64,000 nt of DNA from the NCBI RefSeq assembly GCF_050908235.1, contig NZ_CP194340.1, one strand, 5' to 3'. The notes beneath the pieces were generated by a model, which had not been told where the DNA came from, ran no database searches, and saw only the letters and a program-made list of their open reading frames with translations. Of this stretch, positions 23,273 through 31,101 are shown piece after piece. The position numbers and the translations under genes are program-made. The stretch is from Pseudoramibacter alactolyticus. Its GTDB lineage: Bacteria; Bacillota; Clostridia; Eubacteriales; Eubacteriaceae. The stretch's first letter is position 1; the number at the start of each line of letters is the position of its first letter.

Positions 23273-23839
23273 ATGTTAGTAGAACATACAAAAAAACACC
23301 TTGGGGATGCGTTTGTCATGCCCGAACCAGAGGATTACGGTGCACCGATTGATACCTCGGACATCAATGATTTTGTGGCGATGGTGGAAAAAGCCTTCGC
23401 ACCTTTGGAAGCTTGGTATGTCGGAGAAGAAGTTGATGATCTCCAGGCGCTGATTCAAAATCAGAAGACCCAATACGAGCAGGCCAGCGAGCCTTACCGT
23501 AAATTGATTAAAAAAGCCTATCTTTGGAATCAGGAAATGGAAGCAGCGGCGAGACGGACAAAGGTTTACGGCAATCCGGAAAGGGATGACGCCAAGCAAT
23601 CCCACGATCGCATGATCCATGGACAAATCCAGTATGCGATTTTCCGGGTGAACTACTGTACGGAGCGCATTCTGACAGCGGCCCACAAAGCGCAGAAAAG
23701 TTTTAAAGGATTGGCTGTTAACACGCAAAAAATGACCGAATCCGGACGGGATCCCAGAGATATCGCATGGAACAAGCTGACCGAAATGGACACATCCCAA
23801 CGCCGGGGGATCGGCTCGTTTAAGCAGCAGAAGAAATGA
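23273..23839 (+). CDS. Unknown protein (188 aa), strong promoter
   Basis: 188-residue soluble protein starting at ATG 23273 (AAGGGG upstream). Acidic N-terminus (MPEPEDYGAPIDTSDINDF), then a long helical, charged middle (LQALIQNQKTQYEQASEPYRKLIKKAYLWNQEMEAAARR) and a basic C-terminal tail ending SFKQQKK. No membrane segment, cofactor motif or known family. A full-consensus promoter predicts high expression, and a terminator follows directly, so it is a one-gene unit. Function unknown. Confidence 0.75.
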   Translation: MLVEHTKKHLGDAFVMPEPEDYGAPIDTSDINDFVAMVEKAFAPLEAWYVGEEVDDLQALIQNQKTQYEQASEPYRKLIKKAYLWNQEMEAAARRTKVYGNPERDDAKQSHDRMIHGQIQYAIFRVNYCTERILTAAHKAQKSFKGLAVNTQKMTESGRDPRDIAWNKLTEMDTSQRRGIGSFKQQKK

Positions 23840-23843
23840 ATGG

Positions 23844-23867
23844 GACCTCCTGCGGGAGGTTTTTATT
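23844..23867 (+). terminator. Terminator
   Basis: ACCTCC-TGC-GGGAGGT followed by TTTTT. Confidence 0.88.
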
Positions 23868-23904
23868 TGCACATTTTTAGAATCGTGTAGGAGACATTAC
23901 TTTT

Positions 23905-24441
23905 ATGAGCGTTCCACAGATGACCCATTGTATGGCCTGCGGCACAGAATTGATGCATCGTTATCTAAAAGGGGAGGGAATTGTCCCTTATTGTCCCCAA
24001 TGTCACGATTTCCGCTTTCCGGTGTTTAATACGGCGGTCAGCATGATCGTACTCAACGAACATAAAGATCAGGTGCTTTTGATCAAACAATACGGACGGG
24101 ATGCTTATATATTGGTGGCGGGTTACGTTTCCCGGGGCGAGGATGTTGAAGTCACGGTCAGACGTGAGGTGATGGAAGAGATGGGGCTTGAGGTTAAAGC
24201 GTTGCGCTTTAATCACAGTCATTTTTTTGAACCGACCAATACGCTGATGCTTAATTTTACGGTGGTGGTCGGCGGCGAAAAGCCCCGGCCGAATTGGGAA
24301 ATTGACGATTACGATTGGTTTTCTATCGCTGAGGCCAGAAAAAATATTTTAAGTCCCAGTTTAGCCAAGGATTTTTTGGTCGGCTATTTGGATGGTGTTT
24401 ATGCGTTTGCATCGACAAAGAATATGCTCAAGATCCATTAG
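23905..24441 (+). CDS. NUDIX hydrolase with N-terminal zinc ribbon
   Basis: 178-residue pyrophosphohydrolase. A zinc ribbon of four cysteines (CMAC at 9-12 and CPQCH at ~30-33) precedes the NUDIX fold, as in NudC-type NADH pyrophosphatases, but it is shorter than NudC. The NUDIX box reads GYVSRGEDVEVTVRREVMEEMGL with all metal-binding Glu and Arg residues. Likely substrates are dinucleotides or nucleotide sugars; not decidable. Start ATG 23905; ribosome site weak (TAGGAGA 11 bases upstream). Single gene ahead of the riboflavin operon. Confidence 0.88.
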   Translation: MSVPQMTHCMACGTELMHRYLKGEGIVPYCPQCHDFRFPVFNTAVSMIVLNEHKDQVLLIKQYGRDAYILVAGYVSRGEDVEVTVRREVMEEMGLEVKALRFNHSHFFEPTNTLMLNFTVVVGGEKPRPNWEIDDYDWFSIAEARKNILSPSLAKDFLVGYLDGVYAFASTKNMLKIH

Positions 24442-24479
24442 GTTTTCTTGCGGGCGTTAAAATAATTCAACTGAAACTA

Positions 24480-24508
24480 TTGACACGGTATGGCCTTTGC
24501 GTTATGCT
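24480..24508 (+). promoter_or_regulatory. Promoter of the rib operon
   Basis: TTGACA at 24480-24485, a 17-base spacer, TATGCT at 24503-24508, about 40 bases upstream of the FMN aptamer. Confidence 0.75.
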
Positions 24509-24547
24509 TGTTATTGTAATAACAATGATGCCCGAAAGGGCAGATCA

Positions 24548-24660
24548 TATCTTCAGGGTGGGGTGCAATTCCCAATCGGCGGTTAAAGTCCGCGAGCCGA
24601 AAGGCATGAACCGGTGTGATTCCGGTACCGACGGTTATAGTCCGGATGGAAGAAGATGAT
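24548..24660 (+). promoter_or_regulatory. FMN riboswitch (RFN element)
   Basis: Classic RFN landmarks in order: ATCTTCAGGGTGGGGTGCAA, TTCCCAATCGGCGGT, AGTCCGCGAGCC, the GGCATGAACCGGTGTGATTCCGGTACCGACGG side arms, and the closing AGTCCGGATGGAAGAAGAT. The 5' ATCTTC pairs with the 3' GAAGAT (P1). Located between the promoter and ribD, followed by a terminator hairpin, so it should attenuate transcription of the operon when FMN is abundant. Confidence 0.97.
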
Positions 24661-24678
24661 TATTTTTTAATTCAAACG

Positions 24679-24709
24679 AAACACCCTGTTAGGATGCAGG
24701 GTGTTTTTC
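24679..24709 (+). terminator. Riboswitch-controlled terminator
   Basis: AAACACCCTG / CAGGGTGTTTTT stem 18 bases after the FMN aptamer, 65 bases upstream of ribD; the expression platform of the riboswitch. Confidence 0.92.
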
Positions 24710-24774
24710 TTTGCAAAAAATCCTGTATCGGAAGACTGCGGCATTGACGGATTTGAGAAAGGAGCGACAATGCA

Positions 24775-25908
24775 TTGACATCAGTGAAGTGGAAAGGCAC
24801 AAAAGCGGAAAAAGCACAAGCCGAAGCGTTTATGCGCCGCGCGCTGGCTTTGGCCAGGCAGGGCATGGGGCACACGTCGCCGAACCCGATGGTGGGGTGT
24901 GTGGTGGTTCAAAACGGCGTGGTCGTTGCAGAGGGATATCATGAGCGTGTCGGTGGCTATCATGCTGAGCGCAATGCCCTGACGCACTGCGAAAAAGATT
25001 TATCAGATGCCGATCTTTATGTGACGCTGGAGCCCTGCTGCCATTATGGCAAGACCCCGCCTTGCACAGAAATCATCATTGAGCGAGGCATCGGCCGGGT
25101 GTTTGTCGGCTCGCTGGATGTGAATCCCAAAGTGGCCGGCAGGGGTGTGAAAATTTTGGAAGCCGCCGGCATCGAGGTGGTCACCGGGATTCTTGAAACA
25201 AAATGCCGAAAACTCAACGAGGTTTTTTATCATTATATGACGATGCGGACGCCTTTTGTGGTCAGTAAATACGCAATGACCCTCGACGGCAAAATCGCCT
25301 GCGCCTCTGGGGATGCGAAGTGGGTCAGCGGCGAAGCTTCCCGCGCTCAGGTCCAGCGCATGCGCAAACAATATTCGGGCATCATGGTGGGGATCGGCAC
25401 GGTGATGGCCGACGATCCTATGCTCAATTGCCGGATTGAAGCCGGCGTCGATCCGGTGCGCATCGTCTGCGATTCAAATCTGCACATACCGCTTGCCAGC
25501 CGCATCGTGCAGACGGCCGGCGATATCCCGGTGATTGTGGCTTGCACAGAAACAGCGGCGGCATCGGCAAAAGCGACGGCGCTGCAGGCGGCCGGCGTGA
25601 CGGTTTTGCCGGCCGGCGATGGCACTCGCGTGGATTTGAATATACTGATGCGCCTTTTGGGCCGACGGGAAATCGACAGCGTGCTGCTTGAGGGAGGAGC
25701 GACCCTCAACGCGGCAGCTTTTGAGGCCGGCGTGGTGAATAAAGTCGTGGCGTTTATCGCGCCGAAACTGGTCGGCGGCGCGGCAGCGCCCCCGCCGGTG
25801 GGGGGCGCCGGCATCCCGTGCATGGCGGATGCCATCGTTTTGACATCGGTGGAGACCGGCCGTTGCGGTGACGATCTTTGGGTATCGGGCTATCCGGACG
25901 GCCATTAG
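24775..25908 (+). CDS. ribD: Bifunctional riboflavin deaminase/reductase
   Basis: 377 residues catalysing deamination and then reduction of the pyrimidine intermediate of riboflavin synthesis. The N-terminal deaminase domain has PNPMVGCVVV, HAERNAL and the zinc motif EPCCHYGKTPPC. The reductase domain (about 150-377) has KYAMTLDGKIA, MVGIGTVMADDPML and LLEGGATLNAAAF. Start taken as TTG 24775: AAAGGAG lies about 11 bases upstream. ATG 24770 is better spaced but opens only a two-codon frame (Met-His-stop) that overlaps the TTG, an odd arrangement. First gene of ribDEBAH. Confidence 0.95.
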   Translation: MTSVKWKGTKAEKAQAEAFMRRALALARQGMGHTSPNPMVGCVVVQNGVVVAEGYHERVGGYHAERNALTHCEKDLSDADLYVTLEPCCHYGKTPPCTEIIIERGIGRVFVGSLDVNPKVAGRGVKILEAAGIEVVTGILETKCRKLNEVFYHYMTMRTPFVVSKYAMTLDGKIACASGDAKWVSGEASRAQVQRMRKQYSGIMVGIGTVMADDPMLNCRIEAGVDPVRIVCDSNLHIPLASRIVQTAGDIPVIVACTETAAASAKATALQAAGVTVLPAGDGTRVDLNILMRLLGRREIDSVLLEGGATLNAAAFEAGVVNKVVAFIAPKLVGGAAAPPPVGGAGIPCMADAIVLTSVETGRCGDDLWVSGYPDGH

Positions 25909-25932
25909 CATGTGTAGAAAAGGGGCAAAGTG

Positions 25933-26577
25933 ATGTTTACCGGACTTGTGGAAGAAGTGGGCAGGATCAGCCGGATTCAGCCGGGAGCGAAATCCTGTAT
26001 TTTAACCGTCGATTGCCAGACGGTGCTGGAAGACACGGCAGTGGGCGACAGCATTATGACGAGCGGCGTCTGCCTGACGGTGACGCGGATGGATGGCCAT
26101 TCGTTCACCGCGGATGTGATGTCGGAGACGCTGAACCGCAGCGCGCTGAAAAGCCTGAAGATTGGTTCTGCGGTGAATTTGGAGCGGGCAATGCCGGCGG
26201 ACGGACGCTTTGGCGGGCATATGGTGGCCGGTCATATCGACGATACCGGTATGATCACAGCGATCAGGCAGGACGATAACGCGGTGTGGTACACTGTGGC
26301 GGCACCGCCTGCGGTGCTGCGCTATATCATTGCGAAGGGCTCCATCGCCATGGACGGTATCAGCCTGACCGTGGCGCAGGTCGACGATAAAGGCTTCGCG
26401 GTTTCCGTGATTCCCCATACCCGGGAAGTAACGGCGCTCGCCGATAAAAAGACAGGCGATGCGGTGAACCTGGAATGCGACATGGTGGGTAAATACATCG
26501 AAAAACTCATGATGCCGGAAGCGGCGCCGGAGGTCCAGAGTATTACCAAGGCATTTTTAATGAAAAACGGATTTTAA
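25933..26577 (+). CDS. ribE: Riboflavin synthase alpha chain
   Basis: 214 residues; dismutation of two lumazine molecules to riboflavin. Two homologous barrel halves: MFTGLVEEVGRI with GDSIMTSGVCLTVT, and a repeat near residue 98 (FGGHMVAGHIDDTGMI, then GSIAMDGISLTV). Start ATG 25933; GTG 25930 is directly before it in frame. AAAAGGGG upstream. Order ribD-ribE-ribBA-ribH is the standard Firmicute layout. Confidence 0.96.
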   Translation: MFTGLVEEVGRISRIQPGAKSCILTVDCQTVLEDTAVGDSIMTSGVCLTVTRMDGHSFTADVMSETLNRSALKSLKIGSAVNLERAMPADGRFGGHMVAGHIDDTGMITAIRQDDNAVWYTVAAPPAVLRYIIAKGSIAMDGISLTVAQVDDKGFAVSVIPHTREVTALADKKTGDAVNLECDMVGKYIEKLMMPEAAPEVQSITKAFLMKNGF

Positions 26578-26601
26578 AACAAATTTAGAAAGGACAGCAA
26601 A

Positions 26602-27861
26602 ATGGCGAAGACGATTGGAACCATTGAACAGGCGTTGGAAGATTTGAGACAGGGGAAAATCATCCTCTGTATTGACGACCCGGATCGGGAAAACGAGGGC
26701 GATATGATCTGCGCCGCGGAATTTGCGACCAAAGAAAATGTGAACCGAATGGCCAGTGATGCCAAAGGGCTCATCTGCATGCCCATGAGTGCCCAATGGT
26801 GCCGCAAGTTGGATCTGCCCCAGATGGTGGACGAAAATACCGATAATCACAGTACGGCGTTTACCATTTCTATCGATCATGTGGACACGACGACGGGGAT
26901 TTCCGCGGCGGAGCGTTCCTTCACGGCGCTTGAAACCGTGGCGGACGACGTTAAGCCCGAAAATTTCAGACGGCCGGGGCATATGTTCCCCCTGCAGGCC
27001 CGCAAGGGCGGGGTGCTGGCCCGCAGCGGCCATACCGAAGCGACCGTGGATCTGATGAAGCTGGCCGGACTCAAGCCGGTGGGGCTGTGCTGCGAGATCA
27101 TGCGGGATGACGGCGAGATGATGCGCACCCAGGAGCTGCTCGATTTTGCGGAGGCGCGGGATCTCACGGTGATCACCATTGCCGATCTGATTAAATACCG
27201 GGTGAAAAACGACAGCATTGTCCGCCGGGAAGCGGAAGCCAAACTGCCCACAAAATATGGCAAGTTTAAAATCATGGGCTACCGCAATCTCATTAACGGC
27301 GATCATCACGTGGCATTAGTGATGGGGGATGTGGCCGACGGCGAACCGGTGCTGTGCCGGGTACATTCCGAATGCCTGACCGGTGACGTATTCGGCTCGT
27401 TTCGCTGCGATTGCGGCGATCAGCTGCATCAGGCCATGCGCCAGATCGCGGCCGAAGGCCGGGGCATTTTGCTCTATCTGCGCCAGGAAGGCCGGGGCAT
27501 CGGGCTGATCAATAAAATCAAGGCCTATGATCTGCAGGAACAAGGTTACGATACGGTGGAAGCCAATGTGATGCTGGGCTTCCCGCCGGATATGCGGGAT
27601 TACGGCGTCGGTGCACAGATTCTTCGAGATATCGGAGCGAGACGGCTGCGTCTGCTCACCAACAATCCAACGAAAATCACCGGTCTTTCGGGCTATGGCA
27701 TCACGATCGAGGAGCGGGTACCGATTCAGATCGACGCTCAGCAATACGATTACGATTATTTGATGACCAAACAGGAAAAGATGGACCATATGACGCATTA
27801 TGGTTGCAGTCACGATCATCATGTGCACGAATTTAGCGCGGAACAGAAAACGGAAAAGTAA
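26602..27861 (+). CDS. ribBA: DHBP synthase / GTP cyclohydrolase II
   Basis: 419-residue fusion. RibB part (about 1-205): ILCIDDPDRENEGDM with acidic metal ligands, TTGISAAERSFT, RPGHMFPLQARKGGVLARSGHTEATVDL; makes dihydroxybutanone phosphate. RibA part (about 210-419): VRVHSECLTGDVFGSFRCDCGDQL with zinc-binding Cys residues, LRQEGRGIGL, and LLTNNPTKI; opens GTP. AAAGGACAGC before ATG 26602. The C-terminal tail contains a His-rich patch (HYGCSHDHHVHE) not needed for catalysis and possibly metal binding. Confidence 0.97.
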   Translation: MAKTIGTIEQALEDLRQGKIILCIDDPDRENEGDMICAAEFATKENVNRMASDAKGLICMPMSAQWCRKLDLPQMVDENTDNHSTAFTISIDHVDTTTGISAAERSFTALETVADDVKPENFRRPGHMFPLQARKGGVLARSGHTEATVDLMKLAGLKPVGLCCEIMRDDGEMMRTQELLDFAEARDLTVITIADLIKYRVKNDSIVRREAEAKLPTKYGKFKIMGYRNLINGDHHVALVMGDVADGEPVLCRVHSECLTGDVFGSFRCDCGDQLHQAMRQIAAEGRGILLYLRQEGRGIGLINKIKAYDLQEQGYDTVEANVMLGFPPDMRDYGVGAQILRDIGARRLRLLTNNPTKITGLSGYGITIEERVPIQIDAQQYDYDYLMTKQEKMDHMTHYGCSHDHHVHEFSAEQKTEK

Positions 27862-27896
27862 AATTCAAATCAATTATAAAGATAAAGGAGCGAATC

Positions 27897-28361
27897 ATGA
27901 GAAAATTAGAAGGAAAAGTTGTTGCAAAGCAAGTTAAGATTGGCATTGTCGCTGCGCGGTTTAACGAATTTATCGTTTCGAAGCTCGTCAGCGGGGCGCA
28001 GGACGCGCTGATTCGTCACGGGGTGAACGACGACGACATTGACATTGCTTGGGTGCCCGGCGCGTTTGAAATTCCGCTGATCGCGCAGAAAATGGCCGAA
28101 ACGGAAAAATACGATGCAGTGATCTGCCTGGGAGCGGTGATTCGCGGCGCAACCAGCCATTATGACTATGTGTGCAACGAAGCGAGCAAGGGCATTGCCC
28201 AGGTGGGACTTAAGGCCGGGATTCCGGTGCTCTTTGGCGTGATCACCACGGAAAACATCGAACAGGCTATCGAACGCGCGGGCACCAAGGCCGGCAACAA
28301 GGGCTACGACGTGGCCTGCTCGGCGATTGAAATGATCAATTTGATCGAAACCATCGGCTAA
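27897..28361 (+). CDS. ribH: 6,7-dimethyl-8-ribityllumazine synthase
   Basis: 154 residues; condenses dihydroxybutanone phosphate with the ribitylaminouracil intermediate. Motifs VAARFNEFIV, WVPGAFEIPL, GAVIRGATSHYDYV (with the catalytic His), and GVITTENIEQA. AAAGGAGCGAATC before ATG 27897. Last gene of the rib operon; its stop overlaps the convergent HAD gene by 4 bases, and no separate terminator is seen. Confidence 0.97.
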   Translation: MRKLEGKVVAKQVKIGIVAARFNEFIVSKLVSGAQDALIRHGVNDDDIDIAWVPGAFEIPLIAQKMAETEKYDAVICLGAVIRGATSHYDYVCNEASKGIAQVGLKAGIPVLFGVITTENIEQAIERAGTKAGNKGYDVACSAIEMINLIETIG

Positions 28362-29014
28362 TCAAAAAGGGCGATCACTTCGTCCGCTCTGTTTAAAAGC
28401 GTCAGTGCCCGGCAGGCAACGGCGGGTTCCGGGATTTTGAGATCCGGGATACCCACCACGGGAATGCCTGCCCGAGCGGCGGCAAGAATGCCGTTTTCCG
28501 AATCTTCCAGCACCATGGCGGCTTCGGGGCTGACGTTTTTTCGCGTGCAGCAGGCCAGAAAAATTTCCGGATCCGGTTTAGCGCGGTTGATTTGATTGCC
28601 GGCCACCACAAAATCAAAATAGGGCAGCAGTCCGCTTTGCTCGAGATAAAACAAGGCATGCTCCCGGGGGGTAGCCGTCGCGACGCAGCAGGGGACGTGA
28701 TGATTTTGCAGCCAGCGGAGGAGTTCTGGGATGCCGGGTTTCACCGGCGGACCGTCCTGGGCGACGGCCTTGGCGACGCGTTCCCGGGTTTCGGCGCTGA
28801 TGCGGTCGGCTGGATAATCGGGGCCGTAAATCCGATGCAGTCTTCGGTTGAGGGCGCTGCCGGAAGTGCCGAGGGTGCTGACGTAATCAGATTTTTTTTG
28901 CGTGTAGCCATAGCGCGCCATTACGATGGCTTTTTGGGCCATAAACAGCCGTTCGGTATCGAAAATCAGCCCATCCATATCGAAGATCATGAGCTGAGGC
29001 AGGGGGTAAGTCAT
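28358..29014 (-). CDS. HAD-superfamily hydrolase (beta-phosphoglucomutase/phosphatase type)
   Basis: 218-residue cytosolic phosphatase or phosphomutase. Motif I is FDMDGLIFDTE (nucleophile Asp), motif II is the TAT in CCVATATPREH, motif III Lys is in INRAKPDPEIF, and motif IV is LEDSENGI. The helical cap lies between I and II, as in subfamily IA. AAGGAGCCCCGC precedes the start. Convergent with ribH; a link to dephosphorylation of the riboflavin intermediate is tempting (such HAD enzymes are known to do that step), but it is on the opposite strand and this is only inference. Confidence 0.88.
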   Translation of the reverse strand: MTYPLPQLMIFDMDGLIFDTERLFMAQKAIVMARYGYTQKKSDYVSTLGTSGSALNRRLHRIYGPDYPADRISAETRERVAKAVAQDGPPVKPGIPELLRWLQNHHVPCCVATATPREHALFYLEQSGLLPYFDFVVAGNQINRAKPDPEIFLACCTRKNVSPEAAMVLEDSENGILAAARAGIPVVGIPDLKIPEPAVACRALTLLNRADEVIALFD

Positions 29015-29045
29015 GCGGGGCTCCTTATTTTTAGAGATGCGGCGG

Positions 29046-29075
29046 TAAAAAATCCTGCCGAATCAACAGGATTGT
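29046..29075 (-). terminator. Terminator after purC
   Basis: On the minus strand AATCCTG-N9-CAGGATT followed by TTTT, 35 bases after the purC stop. Confidence 0.8.
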
Positions 29076-29109
29076 GATTTTGAAGCTGCGAATAGTCGGC
29101 CGATAGCAG

Positions 29110-29982
29110 TCAGACAATGTCCCGATCGGTCAGCAGCTTATAGGCTTCTTTGTATTTGGCGATGGTTTTATTGATGACATCCTGCGGCAGGCTGTAGTCG
29201 CTGTCCGGGTTGGCCTTGAGCCAGTCGCGGACGAATTGCTTGTCGAAGGAGGGCTGGGGTTTGCCGGACTCATAGCCTTCGAGGGGCCAGAAACGGCTGC
29301 TGTCCGGCGTGAGCATTTCGTCGCCGATGATGAGGTTGCCTGTTTCGTCGATACCGAATTCAAATTTGGTATCGGCAATGATGATGCCGTGGCTCAGGGC
29401 GTAATCGGCGCATTTTTGGTAGAGCGCCAGAGTATTGTCGCGCAGCGCTTCGGCATAGGCCCTGCCCTTGCCGGGAAAGTGTTTTTCCAGCACGTCGATG
29501 CTCTGTTCGAAAGAGATGTTTTCGTCGTGATTGCCCAGATCCGCTTTGGTGCTCGGTGTGTAAATGGGTTCCGACAGTTTGTCGCATTCCCTGAGACCTC
29601 CCGGAAGTTTGATGCCGCAGACCGTGCCGTCCTTCTGGTAGCTGTTCCAGCCGCTGCCGGTGATGTAACCGCGGACAATGCATTCGATGGGGAGCATGGT
29701 CAGCTTTTTGCAGAGCATGCTGTTGCCGTCAAAATTTTCGTTTTGGAAAAATGCAGGCATATCCGCCACATCGACGGAGATCATGTGATTGGGCAGCACG
29801 TCTTTGGTATAGTCAAACCAGAATTTGGACATCTGAGTTAAGACCGTTCCTTTTTTGACGATTTTGTTTTTTAAGATGACGTCAAAGGCGGAGATACGAT
29901 CGGTTGCGACCATGACGAGGCTGTCGCCAATATCATAAATTTCCCGCACCTTGCCTTTTTTAACCGGCTGGTATTCCTTCAT
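29110..29982 (-). CDS. purC: SAICAR synthase
   Basis: 290-residue ligase joining CAIR and aspartate in purine synthesis. Motifs: YDIGDSLVMVATDRISAFDVIL, IECIVRGYITGSGW, DTKFEFG and DEMLTPDSSRFW. Start ATG 29982, with CAGGAGGGA seven bases upstream; a further in-frame ATG (30012) has no ribosome site. It is apart from any other pur gene here, with its own extended -10 promoter (TGGTATAAT near 30028-30036, minus strand) and terminator. Confidence 0.97.
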   Translation of the reverse strand: MKEYQPVKKGKVREIYDIGDSLVMVATDRISAFDVILKNKIVKKGTVLTQMSKFWFDYTKDVLPNHMISVDVADMPAFFQNENFDGNSMLCKKLTMLPIECIVRGYITGSGWNSYQKDGTVCGIKLPGGLRECDKLSEPIYTPSTKADLGNHDENISFEQSIDVLEKHFPGKGRAYAEALRDNTLALYQKCADYALSHGIIIADTKFEFGIDETGNLIIGDEMLTPDSSRFWPLEGYESGKPQPSFDKQFVRDWLKANPDSDYSLPQDVINKTIAKYKEAYKLLTDRDIV

Positions 29983-30134
29983 GATTCCCTCCTGAAAATT
30001 AAAATGTCCCATAAGATTTTTTTATTATACCAGAAAAAAATCGGCTGCACTATGAAAAGACGAATGAATTTTTTAAAACACACGAAGAGCCGTCAAACGG
30101 GTAAAAATAAAGGAGCGCCGGCAAAGTGCGCATC

Positions 30135-30165
30135 AAAAAAAGCACGCGGGAGGCGTGCTTTTAAA
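30135..30165 (-). terminator. Terminator of the thrC-thrB operon
   Basis: Minus strand: AAAGCACGC-CTCCC-GCGTGCTTTTTTT, 13 bases after thrB. Confidence 0.92.
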
Positions 30166-30177
30166 AACGGTGAAAAT

Positions 30178-31101
30178 TTATTTGAAGATTACGGTGGTGC
30201 CGTTGTTGTCTGGATCGAGATCGTAAAGCTGCCAGTGGGGTTCCCGCCGCGCGAGGAAGCGGCGCATGTGCTCCGAGAAGGCGGACAGATTGCTTTTGGG
30301 CGTGATGGCGAGCAGCGTCGGACCAGCGCCGCTGATGCATACGCCGAGAGCGCCGTAGCTTTTGGCGGCCTGGCACACCGCGTCGTAGGAGCGGATCAGG
30401 TGCTTTCGGTAGGGCTGGTGCAATTTGTCCGCCATGCTGTGTTTGAGCACATCCGGCCGCCCTTCGGTCAGGGCGAGGTAGGTCATCGTTGCGTGGGCTA
30501 CGTTAAAGACGCCGTCGGTGCGGTCGATCTGATCCGGCAGCGCCGCGCGGGCTTCTTTGGTGGGAAGCTCAAAATCAGGAATGATCAGATGGAAGGCAAA
30601 ACAGTCAGCCACCGATTTTTTGATGTAGTCATTGTGGCCGTTTTCTCCGATGGCGCATACCAGCCCGCCGAAAAAAGCCGGAGCGATGTTGTCCGGATGG
30701 CCTTCCATGGCGACGGCCATGTCGAAGAGTTCCGCTTCATTCAAAGGGCTGCCGCAGAGGGCATTGGCGCCGACGAGTCCGCCGACGATGCAGGTCGCGG
30801 AGGAACCGAGTCCTCGGCTGACCGGCACATCGGTTTTTGTGTACAGATAGAGGCCGCGGGGAGAATAATGCACCTGTTTAAAAACCTTCTGCATGGCTTT
30901 ATACACCAGGTTGGATTTGCCCTGGTATTTGCGGGGAACGCCGCGGATGGTGAGCTTGCCGTCGTTTTTTGCCTGAAAAGTGAAGGTGTTGTAGAGATTA
31001 AAGGCCATGCCGAAGGCGTCAAATCCGGGGCCGATGTTCGCCGAGGTGCCTGGCACGCGGACCATCACCGACCGTTCTTCTGATGGAATGTTTTTATTCA
31101 T
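30178..31101 (-). CDS. thrB: Homoserine kinase
   Basis: 307-residue GHMP kinase making O-phosphohomoserine. The N-terminal VRVPGTSANIGPGFDAFG motif, the ATP-loop PVSRGLGSSATCIVGGLVGA and the C-terminal GVCISGAGPTLLAI motif are all present. The start overlaps the thrC stop (ATGA-like overlap of 4 bases), so the pair is translationally coupled. Cytosolic, threonine branch of the aspartate family; partners hom and lysC lie divergently upstream of thrC. Confidence 0.96.
   Translation of the reverse strand: MNKNIPSEERSVMVRVPGTSANIGPGFDAFGMAFNLYNTFTFQAKNDGKLTIRGVPRKYQGKSNLVYKAMQKVFKQVHYSPRGLYLYTKTDVPVSRGLGSSATCIVGGLVGANALCGSPLNEAELFDMAVAMEGHPDNIAPAFFGGLVCAIGENGHNDYIKKSVADCFAFHLIIPDFELPTKEARAALPDQIDRTDGVFNVAHATMTYLALTEGRPDVLKHSMADKLHQPYRKHLIRSYDAVCQAAKSYGALGVCISGAGPTLLAITPKSNLSAFSEHMRRFLARREPHWQLYDLDPDNNGTTVIFK

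Noticed and set aside
28592..29841. Plus-strand frames opposite the HAD and purC genes
   Set aside because: Both real genes have complete motif sets on the minus strand; the plus frames have none.
30004..31083. 359-codon open frame opposite thrB
   Set aside because: thrB is unambiguous on the other strand; the antisense frame shows no family signature.
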